A stretch of DNA of 7,063 nt from Brevibacillus sp. (GTDB lineage: Bacteria > Bacillota > Bacilli > Brevibacillales > Brevibacillaceae), in contig JARDZO010000282.1 in NCBI GenBank assembly GCA_029240815.1, forward strand, positions 1 through 7,063, read 5' to 3'. The translations under genes were made by a program, and so were the position numbers. Of the stretch, positions 1-5,998 are shown in pieces; within the stretch, counting starts at the first letter, position 1; the number at the start of each line of letters is the position of its first letter. A model generated the notes under the pieces. That model worked only from the letters and a program-made list of their open reading frames with translations, was not told the DNA's origin and searched no databases.

Positions 1-1
1 A

Positions 2-58
2 ATCGTGAACGGACAGCGTGGTTTACAAGCGGCTAACGTCGCGCGCAAAGAGGTATAA
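2..58 (+). CDS. Cold-shock protein (CspB/CspA family), C-terminal fragment
   Basis: This is the 3' end of a gene that begins before the window. Reading from base 2, the last 18 codons give IVNGQRGLQAANVARKEV and then a TAA stop at 56-58. This matches the closing segment of small bacterial cold-shock proteins, where B. subtilis CspB ends in a very similar EIVEGNRGPQAANVTKEA (recalled, not searched). The segment forms the last strand of the five-stranded OB fold that binds single-stranded nucleic acid and acts as an RNA chaperone. The RNP1 and RNP2 motifs would lie upstream, outside the window. One oddity is leucine where most family members have proline in the RGPQAANV motif. A hairpin terminator follows about 37 bases after the stop. 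The family call is fairly secure despite the short fragment; the exact paralogue cannot be named. Confidence 0.8.
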   Translation: MVNGQRGLQAANVARKEV

Positions 59-94
59 GGAAGCATTCAAGGTCTTTACCGAGACGATAATCTG

Positions 95-142
95 GACGCC
101 GTCAGATCTTCCTGGAAAATCGACGGCGTCTTTGTTGCGTTT
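95..142 (+). terminator. Probable rho-independent terminator of the cold-shock gene
   Basis: A perfect 9-bp stem pairs GACGCCGTC (95-103) with GACGGCGTC (122-130) across an 18-base loop. The loop can pair further (GAT 105-107 with ATC 119-121). A T-rich but interrupted tail, TTTGTTGCGTTT, follows. It fits as the end of the cold-shock transcript. It also lies just past the 3' end of the minus-strand membrane-protein gene and could stop that transcript too, but there is no T-run on that side. Confidence 0.6.
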
Positions 143-338
143 ACTGAAGGTAGAGAAAAATCGAAAGGGCAATCACCAATACAAGGGTAATGACCCCATA
201 GATGAGCAAAAGATTTCGGGAGCGATGGGTGAAGCTCCGCTGTTTCGCTTCCTCGGGATTCAATCCGATCCTGAAAGTGAGGATCAAGGCAATGAAAACC
301 AGAATGAAGACCGTGATGATAAAAGGGGTAATTGGCAT
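141..338 (-). CDS. Small hypothetical membrane protein with two transmembrane segments
   Basis: The product is a 65-residue protein that I cannot assign to a named family. Two strongly hydrophobic stretches, about residues 4-23 (TPFIITVFILVFIALILTF) and 43-64 (NLLLIYGVITLVLVIALSIF onward), should each span the membrane. The roughly 20-residue link between them is rich in Arg and Lys (RIGLNPEEAKQR...HRSR), so by the positive-inside rule the link should be cytoplasmic with both ends outside. The start is supported by GGAAAGGAAG ten bases upstream on the minus strand. The gene lies 78 bp downstream of the MocR regulator on the same strand. It could be cotranscribed with it or use its own promoter; a sigma-G-like sequence sits in the gap. 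The hydrophobic coding pattern, ribosome binding site and orderly placement favour a real gene over a chance reading frame. Confidence 0.72.
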   Translation of the reverse strand: MPITPFIITVFILVFIALILTFRIGLNPEEAKQRSFTHRSRNLLLIYGVITLVLVIALSIFLYLQ

Positions 339-377
339 GATAACGTATCTTCCTTTCCACCTGGCTTACCTCGATCA

Positions 378-407
378 TAGTATGGGGAACCCAAAAAGGG
401 GCCATCC
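378..407 (-). promoter_or_regulatory. Possible sigma-G-type (forespore) promoter for the 65-residue membrane protein
   Basis: On the minus strand GGATG (407-403) is followed by an 18-base spacer and CATACTA (384-378). The B. subtilis sigma-G consensus is GHATR, 18 bases, CATNHTA. The -10 and spacing match fully and the -35 differs at one position. Transcription would begin near 371, leaving a leader of about 33 bases that contains the ribosome binding site. The -35 lies in a 12-bp repeat. Consensus matches this short can arise by chance, so this is a hypothesis. Confidence 0.3.
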
Positions 408-435
408 ACTTCATCATTAATTTGGCCATCCACTT
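400..435. repeat. 12-bp direct repeat flanking the MocR stop codon
   Basis: GGCCATCCACTT occurs at 400-411 and again at 424-435, with starts 24 bases apart. The two copies bracket the regulator's stop codon (minus strand, 419-417). The upstream-strand copy encodes the regulator's last residues and the other lies in the intergenic gap. This could be the remnant of a small slippage duplication at the gene end. The identity ends sharply at 12 bp, and no hairpin or known element is involved. Confidence 0.6.
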
Positions 436-1856
436 GCGGGTAAAGCTTCTGCAAAGCGGGAAACGGCATCTGGAATTTGCTCGATTCGGGCACGCCCAAA
501 GGTGAAGCGTACATAACCTGGATTGGCGCCAAACAGGTGACCAGGAACAAAGACGAGACCACGTTTTACCGCTTCGGACAGGAGACGCTGCTCACTCCAG
601 TCGCCAGGTAGATGGCACCAAAGATGAATGCCCCCTTCAGGCTCAGAGAACTCTATCTGATCCCCAAACGTGTCGCGCAAGGAGAAAACGAGCTGGTCAC
701 ACCGACAGGCCAGCTGTGTACGGAGCCTCTGGATGTGCTGATCAAAGCCAGGGGAAGCAAGGAATCGCTCTGCCAGCCACTGGGGAAAGATGCTGTGACC
801 AAAGTCAAATTGCTGCTTGGCATCAGCTAATCGCTCGATGACGGTCTGTGGTCCGACGATCCAGCCGATCCGCAAACCTGAAGCGACGATCTTGGTCAGC
901 GAGCTAATGTACAGCACTGTGCCGTGCTTGTCCATAGACTTTAAAGTGTGGACAGGCTCTCCTGAGAACGAGGTCAGGCTGTAAGGATCATCCTCGATAA
1001 TCGGAATGCCATTTTCCGCCGAGAGGGCCAGAAGTCGTTCCCTGCGCTCAGAGGAGAGAAGCGTTCCCGTCGGGTTGTGAAAGTTGGGATTGAGAAACAC
1101 CATTTTAATGCGGTGCTTGCGGTGCAATTCTGCCAGCTGTTCGGGATCGATCCCGTCCTGATCTACCGGGAGTGGAAATGTACGCAAGCCAGCAGAATGA
1201 AAGAGTGGCAGAGAGTAACAGTACGAAGGAGACTCAACTGCTACTGCATCGCCAGGCTGCAAGAGACACTGCACGACGAGATGCAGGGCCTGCTGTGCGC
1301 CTGAGGTGATGAGGATGGAGGAAGGAGACACATCAATGTTCCGCCATTTTTTCATATGCACGCTCAACGTTTCACGCAGGGAGCCGTTGCCCAAAGAATG
1401 CTCGTACCCTAAATGGGCAGGGAAGTCATCCGGCGTCAGCAATTGTTGGAGGGACTGGTATGGAACCAGATCCGCAGACAACTCCCCGCTAGCCAGATCA
1501 ATCAGCTCGTGCTCTTGTGTCTCTCGACGGATTTTTCGGATTAAGGGGAGGTTAGGACGAAAGGAGCCTGTCTCAGTCAGGTGGCGCCAATTAGGAACGC
1601 GACTGCGGGCGAGTCCCCAGATATCTTGGCTCACAATGGTGCCGCTGCCATGCTTTCGCTCTACGACTCCTGCTGCCTGCAATTCGTCATAGGCAGCCAC
1701 GACTGTCGAGCGGTTTACGTCAAGCTCATTCGCCAAGGTGCGTTCGGACGGCAAAAAGCTGCCGGGAGGAAATTCACCGTTGCTGATGCGCTGTTCCATT
1801 TGTTCGGCTATTTGTTTGTACAGGGGCTTGCCTTTGGTCATTTCTTTTCCAGCCAT
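417..1856 (-). CDS. MocR/PdxR-family transcriptional regulator (GntR wHTH plus aminotransferase-like PLP domain)
   Basis: The product has 479 residues, typical for MocR regulators. Residues about 11-77 form a GntR winged helix-turn-helix, with the signature PLYKQIAEQ, LPSERTLANELDVNRSTV and a wing ending HGSGTIV. Residues about 115-475 form a fold-type I aminotransferase-like domain. Visible landmarks are the HNPTG loop (N261), EDDPY (D289 and Y292, which contact the pyridoxal phosphate ring), the Schiff-base lysine K322 in SSLTK, and R450 in VRFTFG, the expected carboxylate-binding arginine. All key residues are present, so PLP binding is likely. Such proteins mostly act as PLP- or amine-responsive activators or repressors, often of a neighbouring gene and themselves. 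The divergent neighbour is thyA and the same-strand gene downstream is a small membrane protein; the real target and effector are not evident. An in-frame ATG at codon 6 (1841) is an alternative start, since neither ATG has a strong ribosome binding site. Confidence 0.93.
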   Translation of the reverse strand: MAGKEMTKGKPLYKQIAEQMEQRISNGEFPPGSFLPSERTLANELDVNRSTVVAAYDELQAAGVVERKHGSGTIVSQDIWGLARSRVPNWRHLTETGSFRPNLPLIRKIRRETQEHELIDLASGELSADLVPYQSLQQLLTPDDFPAHLGYEHSLGNGSLRETLSVHMKKWRNIDVSPSSILITSGAQQALHLVVQCLLQPGDAVAVESPSYCYSLPLFHSAGLRTFPLPVDQDGIDPEQLAELHRKHRIKMVFLNPNFHNPTGTLLSSERRERLLALSAENGIPIIEDDPYSLTSFSGEPVHTLKSMDKHGTVLYISSLTKIVASGLRIGWIVGPQTVIERLADAKQQFDFGHSIFPQWLAERFLASPGFDQHIQRLRTQLACRCDQLVFSLRDTFGDQIEFSEPEGGIHLWCHLPGDWSEQRLLSEAVKRGLVFVPGHLFGANPGYVRFTFGRARIEQIPDAVSRFAEALPASGWPN

Positions 1857-1915
1857 CTATCCACTCACGCTTTCTTTTCGTATATGCGCACGAGACGTTT
1901 ACCTGCATCCTATCT

Positions 1916-1945
1916 AGTATAATGCTGGGAAAAACAGGAGTCCAA
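1916..1945 (-). promoter_or_regulatory. Candidate sigma-A promoter of the MocR gene
   Basis: On the minus strand TATACT (1921-1916) is a 5-of-6 match to the -10 consensus. TTGGAC (1945-1940), a weak -35, sits 18 bases upstream. Transcription would start near 1909, about 50 bases before the regulator's start codon. MocR operators usually overlap such a divergent region, but no clear pair of long repeats is visible here. Confidence 0.4.
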
Positions 1946-1984
1946 TATTGTCCGCGTTATTCTGTACGTTCTCATTTCCCTTCT

Positions 1985-2013
1985 TTCATTTTGCCTTCCG
2001 GATAGTTTAGTAT
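1985..2013 (+). promoter_or_regulatory. Weak candidate promoter of thyA-folA
   Basis: TTCATT (1985-1990) and TAGTAT (2008-2013) are separated by 17 bases, matching the consensus hexamers at 3 and 4 of 6 positions. Transcription would start near 2020, just ahead of the ribosome binding site. An overlapping reading of TATAGA (2011-2016) as the -10 is equally possible. A promoter must exist somewhere in this gap because the upstream gene is divergent; its exact location is uncertain. Confidence 0.3.
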
Positions 2014-2040
2014 AGATGAGATGGGAAGGAGCGATTGAAG

Positions 2041-2835
2041 ATGAAACAATATCTGGACTTGTGCCAGCGCATTTTAGATGAGGGCGTCACCAAAGAAGAC
2101 CGGACGGGTACGGGGACGATCAGCGTGTTTGGACATCAGATGCGCTTTGACTTAAGTGAAGGCTTTCCGCTCGTGACGACGAAAAAGCTGCATACCAAAT
2201 CCATCTTTCACGAGCTGCTCTGGTTTCTGTCAGGAGACACCAATATTCGTTACCTGCAGGAAAATGGAGTGCGTATCTGGAACGAGTGGGCGGATGAAAA
2301 GGGAGACTTGGGACCTGTATATGGCCAACAATGGCGCTCGTTCGCTGGACGGGACGGAAAGACGGTTGACCAAATCCAATGGGTGATTGATGAAATCAAG
2401 CGCAATCCAGATTCACGCCGTCTGGTAGTCAGCGCCTGGAATCCGGCTGAGATTGACAAGATGGCTCTTCCTCCGTGTCATTTGTTGTTCCAGTTTTACG
2501 TAGCCAATGGGAAGCTGTCGTGCCAACTCTATCAACGCAGTGGGGATACGTTCCTCGGTGTGCCGTTTAACATCGCGAGCTACGCTTTGTTGACGCATAT
2601 GATCGCGCACGTGACCGGGCTTGAGCCAGGGGACTTCGTGCATACACTAGGCGATGCTCATTTGTATCTCAATCATATGGAGCAGGTCAAACTGCAGCTG
2701 AGCCGTGAACCAATGCCATTGCCAAAGCTGAAGCTCAATCCGGATGTGAAATCCATTTTTGATTTCACGTTTGACGATATCGAAGTGGTTGGTTACGAGT
2801 CTCACCCGCATATCAAAGGCGAGGTGGCCGTATGA
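2041..2835 (+). CDS. thyA: Thymidylate synthase (ThyA)
   Basis: The enzyme converts dUMP and 5,10-methylene-tetrahydrofolate to dTMP and dihydrofolate in the cytoplasm, the only de novo source of dTMP in most bacteria carrying it. The 264 residues equal E. coli ThyA in length, and landmark positions agree: R21 in the phosphate loop, R126-R127 (NPDSRR), catalytic C146 in LPPCH, the QRSGD segment with R166 and D169, N177 in FNIASY, H207 and Y209 in DAHLY, and the C-terminal VAV that closes over the active site. A TTG two codons upstream (2035) is in frame, but GGGAAGGAG at 2023-2031 stands only 3 bases from it and 9 bases from ATG 2041, which also gives the standard N-terminus MKQYLDL. The stop overlaps the start of folA in ATGA, so the two are translationally coupled. 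Confidence 0.98.
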   Translation: MKQYLDLCQRILDEGVTKEDRTGTGTISVFGHQMRFDLSEGFPLVTTKKLHTKSIFHELLWFLSGDTNIRYLQENGVRIWNEWADEKGDLGPVYGQQWRSFAGRDGKTVDQIQWVIDEIKRNPDSRRLVVSAWNPAEIDKMALPPCHLLFQFYVANGKLSCQLYQRSGDTFLGVPFNIASYALLTHMIAHVTGLEPGDFVHTLGDAHLYLNHMEQVKLQLSREPMPLPKLKLNPDVKSIFDFTFDDIEVVGYESHPHIKGEVAV

Positions 2836-3323
2836 TCAGTCTGATCGTTGCTTATGCGCGCAATCAGGTAATCGGATTGGACGGTGTCATGCCATGGCAT
2901 CTTCCCGCTGACCTGAAGCACGTCAAAGAACTGACGACCGGCAAGACCATCGTCATGGGGCGCAAAACGTTCGAATCGCTGGGAAGACCATTGCCCAACA
3001 GACGAAATGTCGTACTGACACGAAATCAGGACTTTCAAACGGATGGCGTCGATGTGGTCCATACGAAGCAAGAGGTGTTGGCATTAGGCGATGTCATCAT
3101 CTTTGGCGGCTCCGAGATTTACAAGCAGTTTCTCGATGTGGTGGATCGGCTGTACATTACAGAAATTGATCTGGAAACGGACGGGGATACGTTTTTCCCG
3201 GAGTGGGATCGAGCGGCTTTCACATTGGTGGACAAGCGTGAAGGGATCGTAGATGAAAAGAATCTTTATCCACACGCTTTTTATGTGTATGAGCGGATCA
3301 CGGTTGATCAGGATCAGTCATAG
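2832..3323 (+). CDS. folA: Dihydrofolate reductase (FolA/DfrA)
   Basis: The enzyme reduces dihydrofolate to tetrahydrofolate with NADPH and is the target of trimethoprim. At 163 residues it has the usual chromosomal length. Visible features are the N-terminal strand [14 protein letters not shown], the Met20-type loop ending in [10 protein letters not shown] with W22 and the active-site acid D27, the NADPH-binding [14 protein letters not shown] segment (R44), a basic NRRNVVLTR, and the GGSEIY glycine motif at 92-97. The start codon overlaps the thyA stop by 4 bp. The pairing makes sense because thymidylate synthase is the main producer of dihydrofolate, which this enzyme recycles. No long insertion or truncation suggests an acquired resistance type; this looks like the housekeeping enzyme. 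A strong terminator follows 11 bases after the stop. Confidence 0.97.
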   Translation: MISLIVAYARNQVIGLDGVMPWHLPADLKHVKELTTGKTIVMGRKTFESLGRPLPNRRNVVLTRNQDFQTDGVDVVHTKQEVLALGDVIIFGGSEIYKQFLDVVDRLYITEIDLETDGDTFFPEWDRAAFTLVDKREGIVDEKNLYPHAFYVYERITVDQDQS

Positions 3324-3333
3324 TTCAAGAGAG

Positions 3334-3368
3334 ACGGGAAAAGACGAGTTCTTTTCCTGTTTTTTATT
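3334..3368 (+). terminator. Rho-independent terminator of thyA-folA
   Basis: An 11-bp stem pairs ACGGGAAAAGA (3334-3344) with TCTTTTCCTGT (3350-3360), with one G-T wobble and the 5-base loop CGAGT. TTTTTATT follows directly. It closes the two-gene folate/thymidylate unit. Confidence 0.88.
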
Positions 3369-3430
3369 GTTCAGAGTCTGGAGGAGAGCCTTCCTTTCCA
3401 TAGTCTAGCTCCCCATTTTTGCAAAAATTC

Positions 3431-3439
3431 TGCTATGAT
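3431..3439 (+). promoter_or_regulatory. Extended -10 promoter of the amidohydrolase gene
   Basis: TGCTATGAT contains the extended element TG one base before a 5-of-6 match to the TATAAT hexamer (3434-3439). No good -35 hexamer stands 16-18 bases upstream, as is common for extended -10 promoters. Transcription would start near 3446, about 47 bases before the ATG. The preceding terminator makes a new promoter necessary here. Confidence 0.55.
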
Positions 3440-3492
3440 AGGGACAAAGCAGGGCAGCATAGGAAATGTGCAAAAGTAGAGGAGAGATGATC

Positions 3493-4686
3493 ATGTCCTT
3501 ACAAGAACAACTAAAGGAATTGCTGCAAGCGATAGAGCCACAGATCATCAGCTGGCGGCGCCATCTGCATCAACATCCGGAGTTATCCTTTCACGAAGAA
3601 AAAACTCCCGCACTCATTGCGGAAATTCTTAGAGAATTGAAATTTGATGAGGTGCGCACAGGAGTAGGTGGGCGCGGTGTTGTAGGGGTACTGCGGGGAA
3701 GCCGCCCGGGAGCGGTAGTCGCGCTGCGTGCAGACTTTGATGCCCTCCCGATTCAGGACCAAAAAGAAGTAGAGTACAAGTCTCAAGTACCAGGTGTGAT
3801 GCATGCTTGTGGCCACGATGCGCATACTTCTCAACTGCTCGGGTTGGCAAGTGTTCTTGCCCCTCGCCGTGACCAGTTTGCTGGAGAAATTCGCTTTTTG
3901 TTCCAGCATGCGGAGGAGGAATCGCCAGGCGGTGCAATCCAAATGGCCGAAGATGGCGCTGTTGATGGAGTCGATGCCATCTTTGGCGTTCATCTCTGGT
4001 CAATGCTCCCGGTAGGCAAAGTGTTTATTAGTGGCGGCCCGATTATGGCCAATACAGATGACTTTGTCATCGAGATCAAAGGACGTGGCGGACACGGTGC
4101 GGTTCCCGAAGAAACGATCGATTCCATCGTGATCGGTTCGCAAATCGTGGGCAATTTGCAGACGATCGCGAGCCGCAACATCAGCCCATTGGCGAGTGTG
4201 GTTGTAACGGTAGGTACGTTTAATGGGGGCGACAACAACAACATTATTGCCGACAGCTGCCGACTAACCGGGACCGTACGCACGTTTTTGCCAGATGTAC
4301 GTGATCGTGCGGAACAGCGCCTGATCGAAATCGGAGAAGCGACAGCAGCCATGCTGGGAGGCAATGCCGATGTCCTCTATGAGCGTGGATATCCAGCTGT
4401 GATTAACAGTGAGAAGGAAGCGGCGATTGCCCGTGAAGCAGCCATCTCTGCATTTGGAGAAGAACGGGTAGAGCCGATGAAGCCGTTAATGGGAGGAGAA
4501 GACTTTTCCTACTACCTGGAAAAAGTGCCTGGAGCCTATTTGTTCGTCGGAGCAGGCAATCCGGACAAGCTCGCGAAGTATCCCCATCACCATCCGCGAT
4601 TTGACATTGATGAAGATTCCATGCTGATTGCAGGGGAATTGCTGGGTCGTACAGCACTTCGTTATCTGGAACAGCATCAGGGCTAA
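3493..4686 (+). CDS. M20D-family metallo-amidohydrolase (N-acyl-amino acid amidohydrolase / hippurate hydrolase type)
   Basis: A cytoplasmic binuclear-metal hydrolase that cleaves amide bonds of N-acylated or similar amino acids; the exact substrate cannot be read from sequence. Length is 397 residues, normal for the family. The catalytic domain (about 1-180 and 295-397) shows RRHLHQHPELSF, ALRADFDALP (D81), HACGHDAHT with metal ligands C106 and H108, the catalytic/ligand acids at E141-E142 in HAEEESPGG, H167 in GVHLW, and a C-terminal histidine ligand in YPHHHPRFD (about 365-368). The inserted dimerisation domain (about 184-295) contains GRGGHGAVPE with its conserved histidine H201. In-frame ATGs at 3466 and 3487 were rejected because GGAG at 3481-3484 is placed 8 bases before ATG 3493, and MSLQEQLKELL is a natural start. 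Promoter and terminator on either side make this a one-gene unit. Relatives include amidohydrolases acting on N-acetylcysteine, hippurate, indole-acetyl conjugates or N-acetyl-diaminopimelate. Confidence 0.93.
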   Translation: MSLQEQLKELLQAIEPQIISWRRHLHQHPELSFHEEKTPALIAEILRELKFDEVRTGVGGRGVVGVLRGSRPGAVVALRADFDALPIQDQKEVEYKSQVPGVMHACGHDAHTSQLLGLASVLAPRRDQFAGEIRFLFQHAEEESPGGAIQMAEDGAVDGVDAIFGVHLWSMLPVGKVFISGGPIMANTDDFVIEIKGRGGHGAVPEETIDSIVIGSQIVGNLQTIASRNISPLASVVVTVGTFNGGDNNNIIADSCRLTGTVRTFLPDVRDRAEQRLIEIGEATAAMLGGNADVLYERGYPAVINSEKEAAIAREAAISAFGEERVEPMKPLMGGEDFSYYLEKVPGAYLFVGAGNPDKLAKYPHHHPRFDIDEDSMLIAGELLGRTALRYLEQHQG

Positions 4687-4701
4687 TCCACCCGCAGATA
4701 T

Positions 4702-4737
4702 GCGCTTTCGCCTACCATTGGCGAAGGCGCTTTTTTA
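4702..4737 (+). terminator. Rho-independent terminator of the amidohydrolase gene
   Basis: An 11-bp stem pairs GCGCTTTCGCC (4702-4712) with GGCGAAGGCGC (4720-4730), with one T-G wobble and a 7-base loop. Six Ts follow. This is the strongest terminator in the window, 15 bases after the stop codon. Confidence 0.93.
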
Positions 4738-4794
4738 CAGCTTTGACCATAAGCTAACACGAGAGAACAAGGCAGTTCCAGACGAAGGAGGGTG

Positions 4795-5916
4795 ATGCCA
4801 GCGGTGAGGAAACGGATTGGCATACTGACCTACCGAGGAGAGACTGGATTTACGGAACCAGGTTTCCTGCGTCGACTGGTAAGAGAAGGGAATGAACTGG
4901 GCGCGGAAGTATTTCTGTTTGGACCACAGGATGTACGATATTCGGAAAGGAGAATCAGAGGCTATGTTCCAGCGGAGTCAGGCTGGAAGAGTGACTGGTA
5001 TAGCTGGCCTGACATCGTGATCGACCGTTATCGTTATTACCCTATACCCAAGCACAGCCTCTATCCGTCATTTCGCAAGCAAAACTGGTTTCGCTACGCA
5101 AATAGTCGCTTTGCCAATAAATTTCGAGTGCATCAAGTGCTATCTCAGGACCCGACACTGGTGCGCTGGTTGCCGCAAACGTTGCCATACTCCCGAGACA
5201 ATTTGAACTTGCTGTTAAAACAGCACCGTATCTTGTATCTCAAACCGACAAATGGATCGGGAGGAAGAAGTATCTTACGGGTCGAACGGCAAAAGGATGG
5301 CTATCGCCTGCACGGACGAACCAAGCAACAGGCAAAAAGCAGTGAAAAGCTATTCACTACCACTACCCTGTGCAAACGTCTGGAGCACTGGATGGAGCAC
5401 GAAAAAAACGGAAATGAGCAATTCTTTCTGCAGCAGGGCCTTGTGCTCGATTTGGTCCCTGAACGAATCGTGGATGCACGATTGCTCGCCCAAAAGGATG
5501 GGAGTGGACAATGGAGATTGACGGGGATGGGCTTGCGGATAGGCACTCCGCGTTCTTCGACGTCCAATCTTCACGGGGGCGGAAAGGCTTTGCCTGCAGC
5601 TGTGTTTTTGGCAGAGCGATTCGGCGAGGAGGAAGCCGCTCGGATTATCCTCGAATGCAGAGAGCTTGCCCTCAAAACAGTGGCGCGCATTGAAGAGCAT
5701 TTTGGACAGATGATAGAGTTCGGCTTTGATTTGGGCATTGATGTGAAAGGGAAAATATGGATCATTGAAATGAATCCCAAGCCAGGGCGGGATATTTTCC
5801 GACAGCTGGGGCAGAAAAAACGGTATCAGCAAGCCGTGCGCCGGCCGCTAGAGTACGCCTTGTATCTATTAGAGAACGAGGATGCGAAGAGAGAAATGGA
5901 GACGACTTCTGGATGA
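4795..5916 (+). CDS. YheC/YheD-family ATP-grasp protein (endospore coat-associated type)
   Basis: The product has 373 residues and belongs to the YheC/YheD group, whose B. subtilis members are associated with the spore coat and whose substrate is unknown. Residues about 5-110 form the N-terminal part (RIGILTYRG; the aromatic, basic DRYRYYPIP segment). The ATP-grasp domain follows: LYLKPTNGSGGRSI (K150, glycine loop) for nucleotide binding, VDARLL (D228, R230), the glycine-rich HGGGKA at 260-265, and the metal-binding carboxylates in EFGFDLGID (E308, D311) and IIEMNPKPG (E325, N327). These residues support an active ATP-dependent ligase joining a carboxylate to an amine or similar group. Start choice is open: after AAGGAGG (4785-4791) come GTG 4792, ATG 4795 and GTG 4804 in frame, with gaps of 0, 3 and 12 bases. 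None is ideally spaced, so ATG is chosen. The gene sits alone between two terminators. Confidence 0.87.
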   Translation: MPAVRKRIGILTYRGETGFTEPGFLRRLVREGNELGAEVFLFGPQDVRYSERRIRGYVPAESGWKSDWYSWPDIVIDRYRYYPIPKHSLYPSFRKQNWFRYANSRFANKFRVHQVLSQDPTLVRWLPQTLPYSRDNLNLLLKQHRILYLKPTNGSGGRSILRVERQKDGYRLHGRTKQQAKSSEKLFTTTTLCKRLEHWMEHEKNGNEQFFLQQGLVLDLVPERIVDARLLAQKDGSGQWRLTGMGLRIGTPRSSTSNLHGGGKALPAAVFLAERFGEEEAARIILECRELALKTVARIEEHFGQMIEFGFDLGIDVKGKIWIIEMNPKPGRDIFRQLGQKKRYQQAVRRPLEYALYLLENEDAKREMETTSG

Positions 5917-5919
5917 GGA

Positions 5920-5968
5920 AGGCATGAGCGGGCCATTTTGCCGCTCCTGCCTCTTTCTTTTTCTTTTC
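5920..5968 (+). terminator. Rho-independent terminator of the ATP-grasp gene
   Basis: A 12-base arm AGGCATGAGCGG (5920-5931) pairs with CCGCTCCTGCCT (5941-5952), with a single T-C mismatch, across a 9-base loop. A pyrimidine run rich in T, CTTTCTTTTTCTTTTC, follows. It begins a few bases after the stop codon. Confidence 0.8.
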
Positions 5969-5992
5969 ATTTCTTTTATAGGGGGAACACGG

Positions 5993-5998
5993 CATAAT
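5993..5998 (+). promoter_or_regulatory. Weak -10-like element before the alpha/beta hydrolase
   Basis: CATAAT (5993-5998) within an AT-rich run matches the -10 consensus at 5 of 6 positions. No acceptable -35 hexamer lies 16-18 bases upstream and there is no TG extension. The hydrolase follows a terminator and so should have a promoter in this gap. This is the best visible candidate. Confidence 0.25.

Noticed and set aside
18..380. Plus-strand reading frame of 120 codons from GTG 18
   Set aside because: It overlaps the cold-shock gene tail in another frame, runs through the terminator hairpin, is antisense to the membrane-protein gene, and has a low-complexity charged end (ENQNEDRDD) expected of antisense hydrophobic codons.
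76..429. Minus-strand frame of 117 codons overlapping the regulator's end and the membrane-protein gene
   Set aside because: It covers the 65-codon gene in a different frame and shows no domain, and its start falls inside the regulator's last codons with no ribosome binding site.
1306..1692. Plus-strand frame of 128 codons antisense to the MocR gene
   Set aside because: It is the complement of a well-conserved regulator coding region; the composition rich in Arg, Ser and Cys is typical of a shadow frame.
2035..2040. TTG start codon for thyA
   Set aside because: It lies only 3 bases from the ribosome binding site, while ATG 2041 has a 9-base gap and gives the 264-residue length and residue numbering of known ThyA proteins.
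3466..3492. Earlier ATG starts (3466, 3487) for the amidohydrolase
   Set aside because: The GGAG ribosome binding site lies inside the longer frame and is 8 bases before ATG 3493, which gives the family-typical N-terminus.
3583..4003. Two long minus-strand frames inside the amidohydrolase gene
   Set aside because: Both are antisense to the metal-binding motifs of the M20 gene, overlap each other, and have no recognisable product.
5350..5832. Minus-strand frame of 160 codons inside the ATP-grasp gene
   Set aside because: It is antisense to the conserved catalytic half of the ATP-grasp domain and shows no domain or upstream ribosome binding site.
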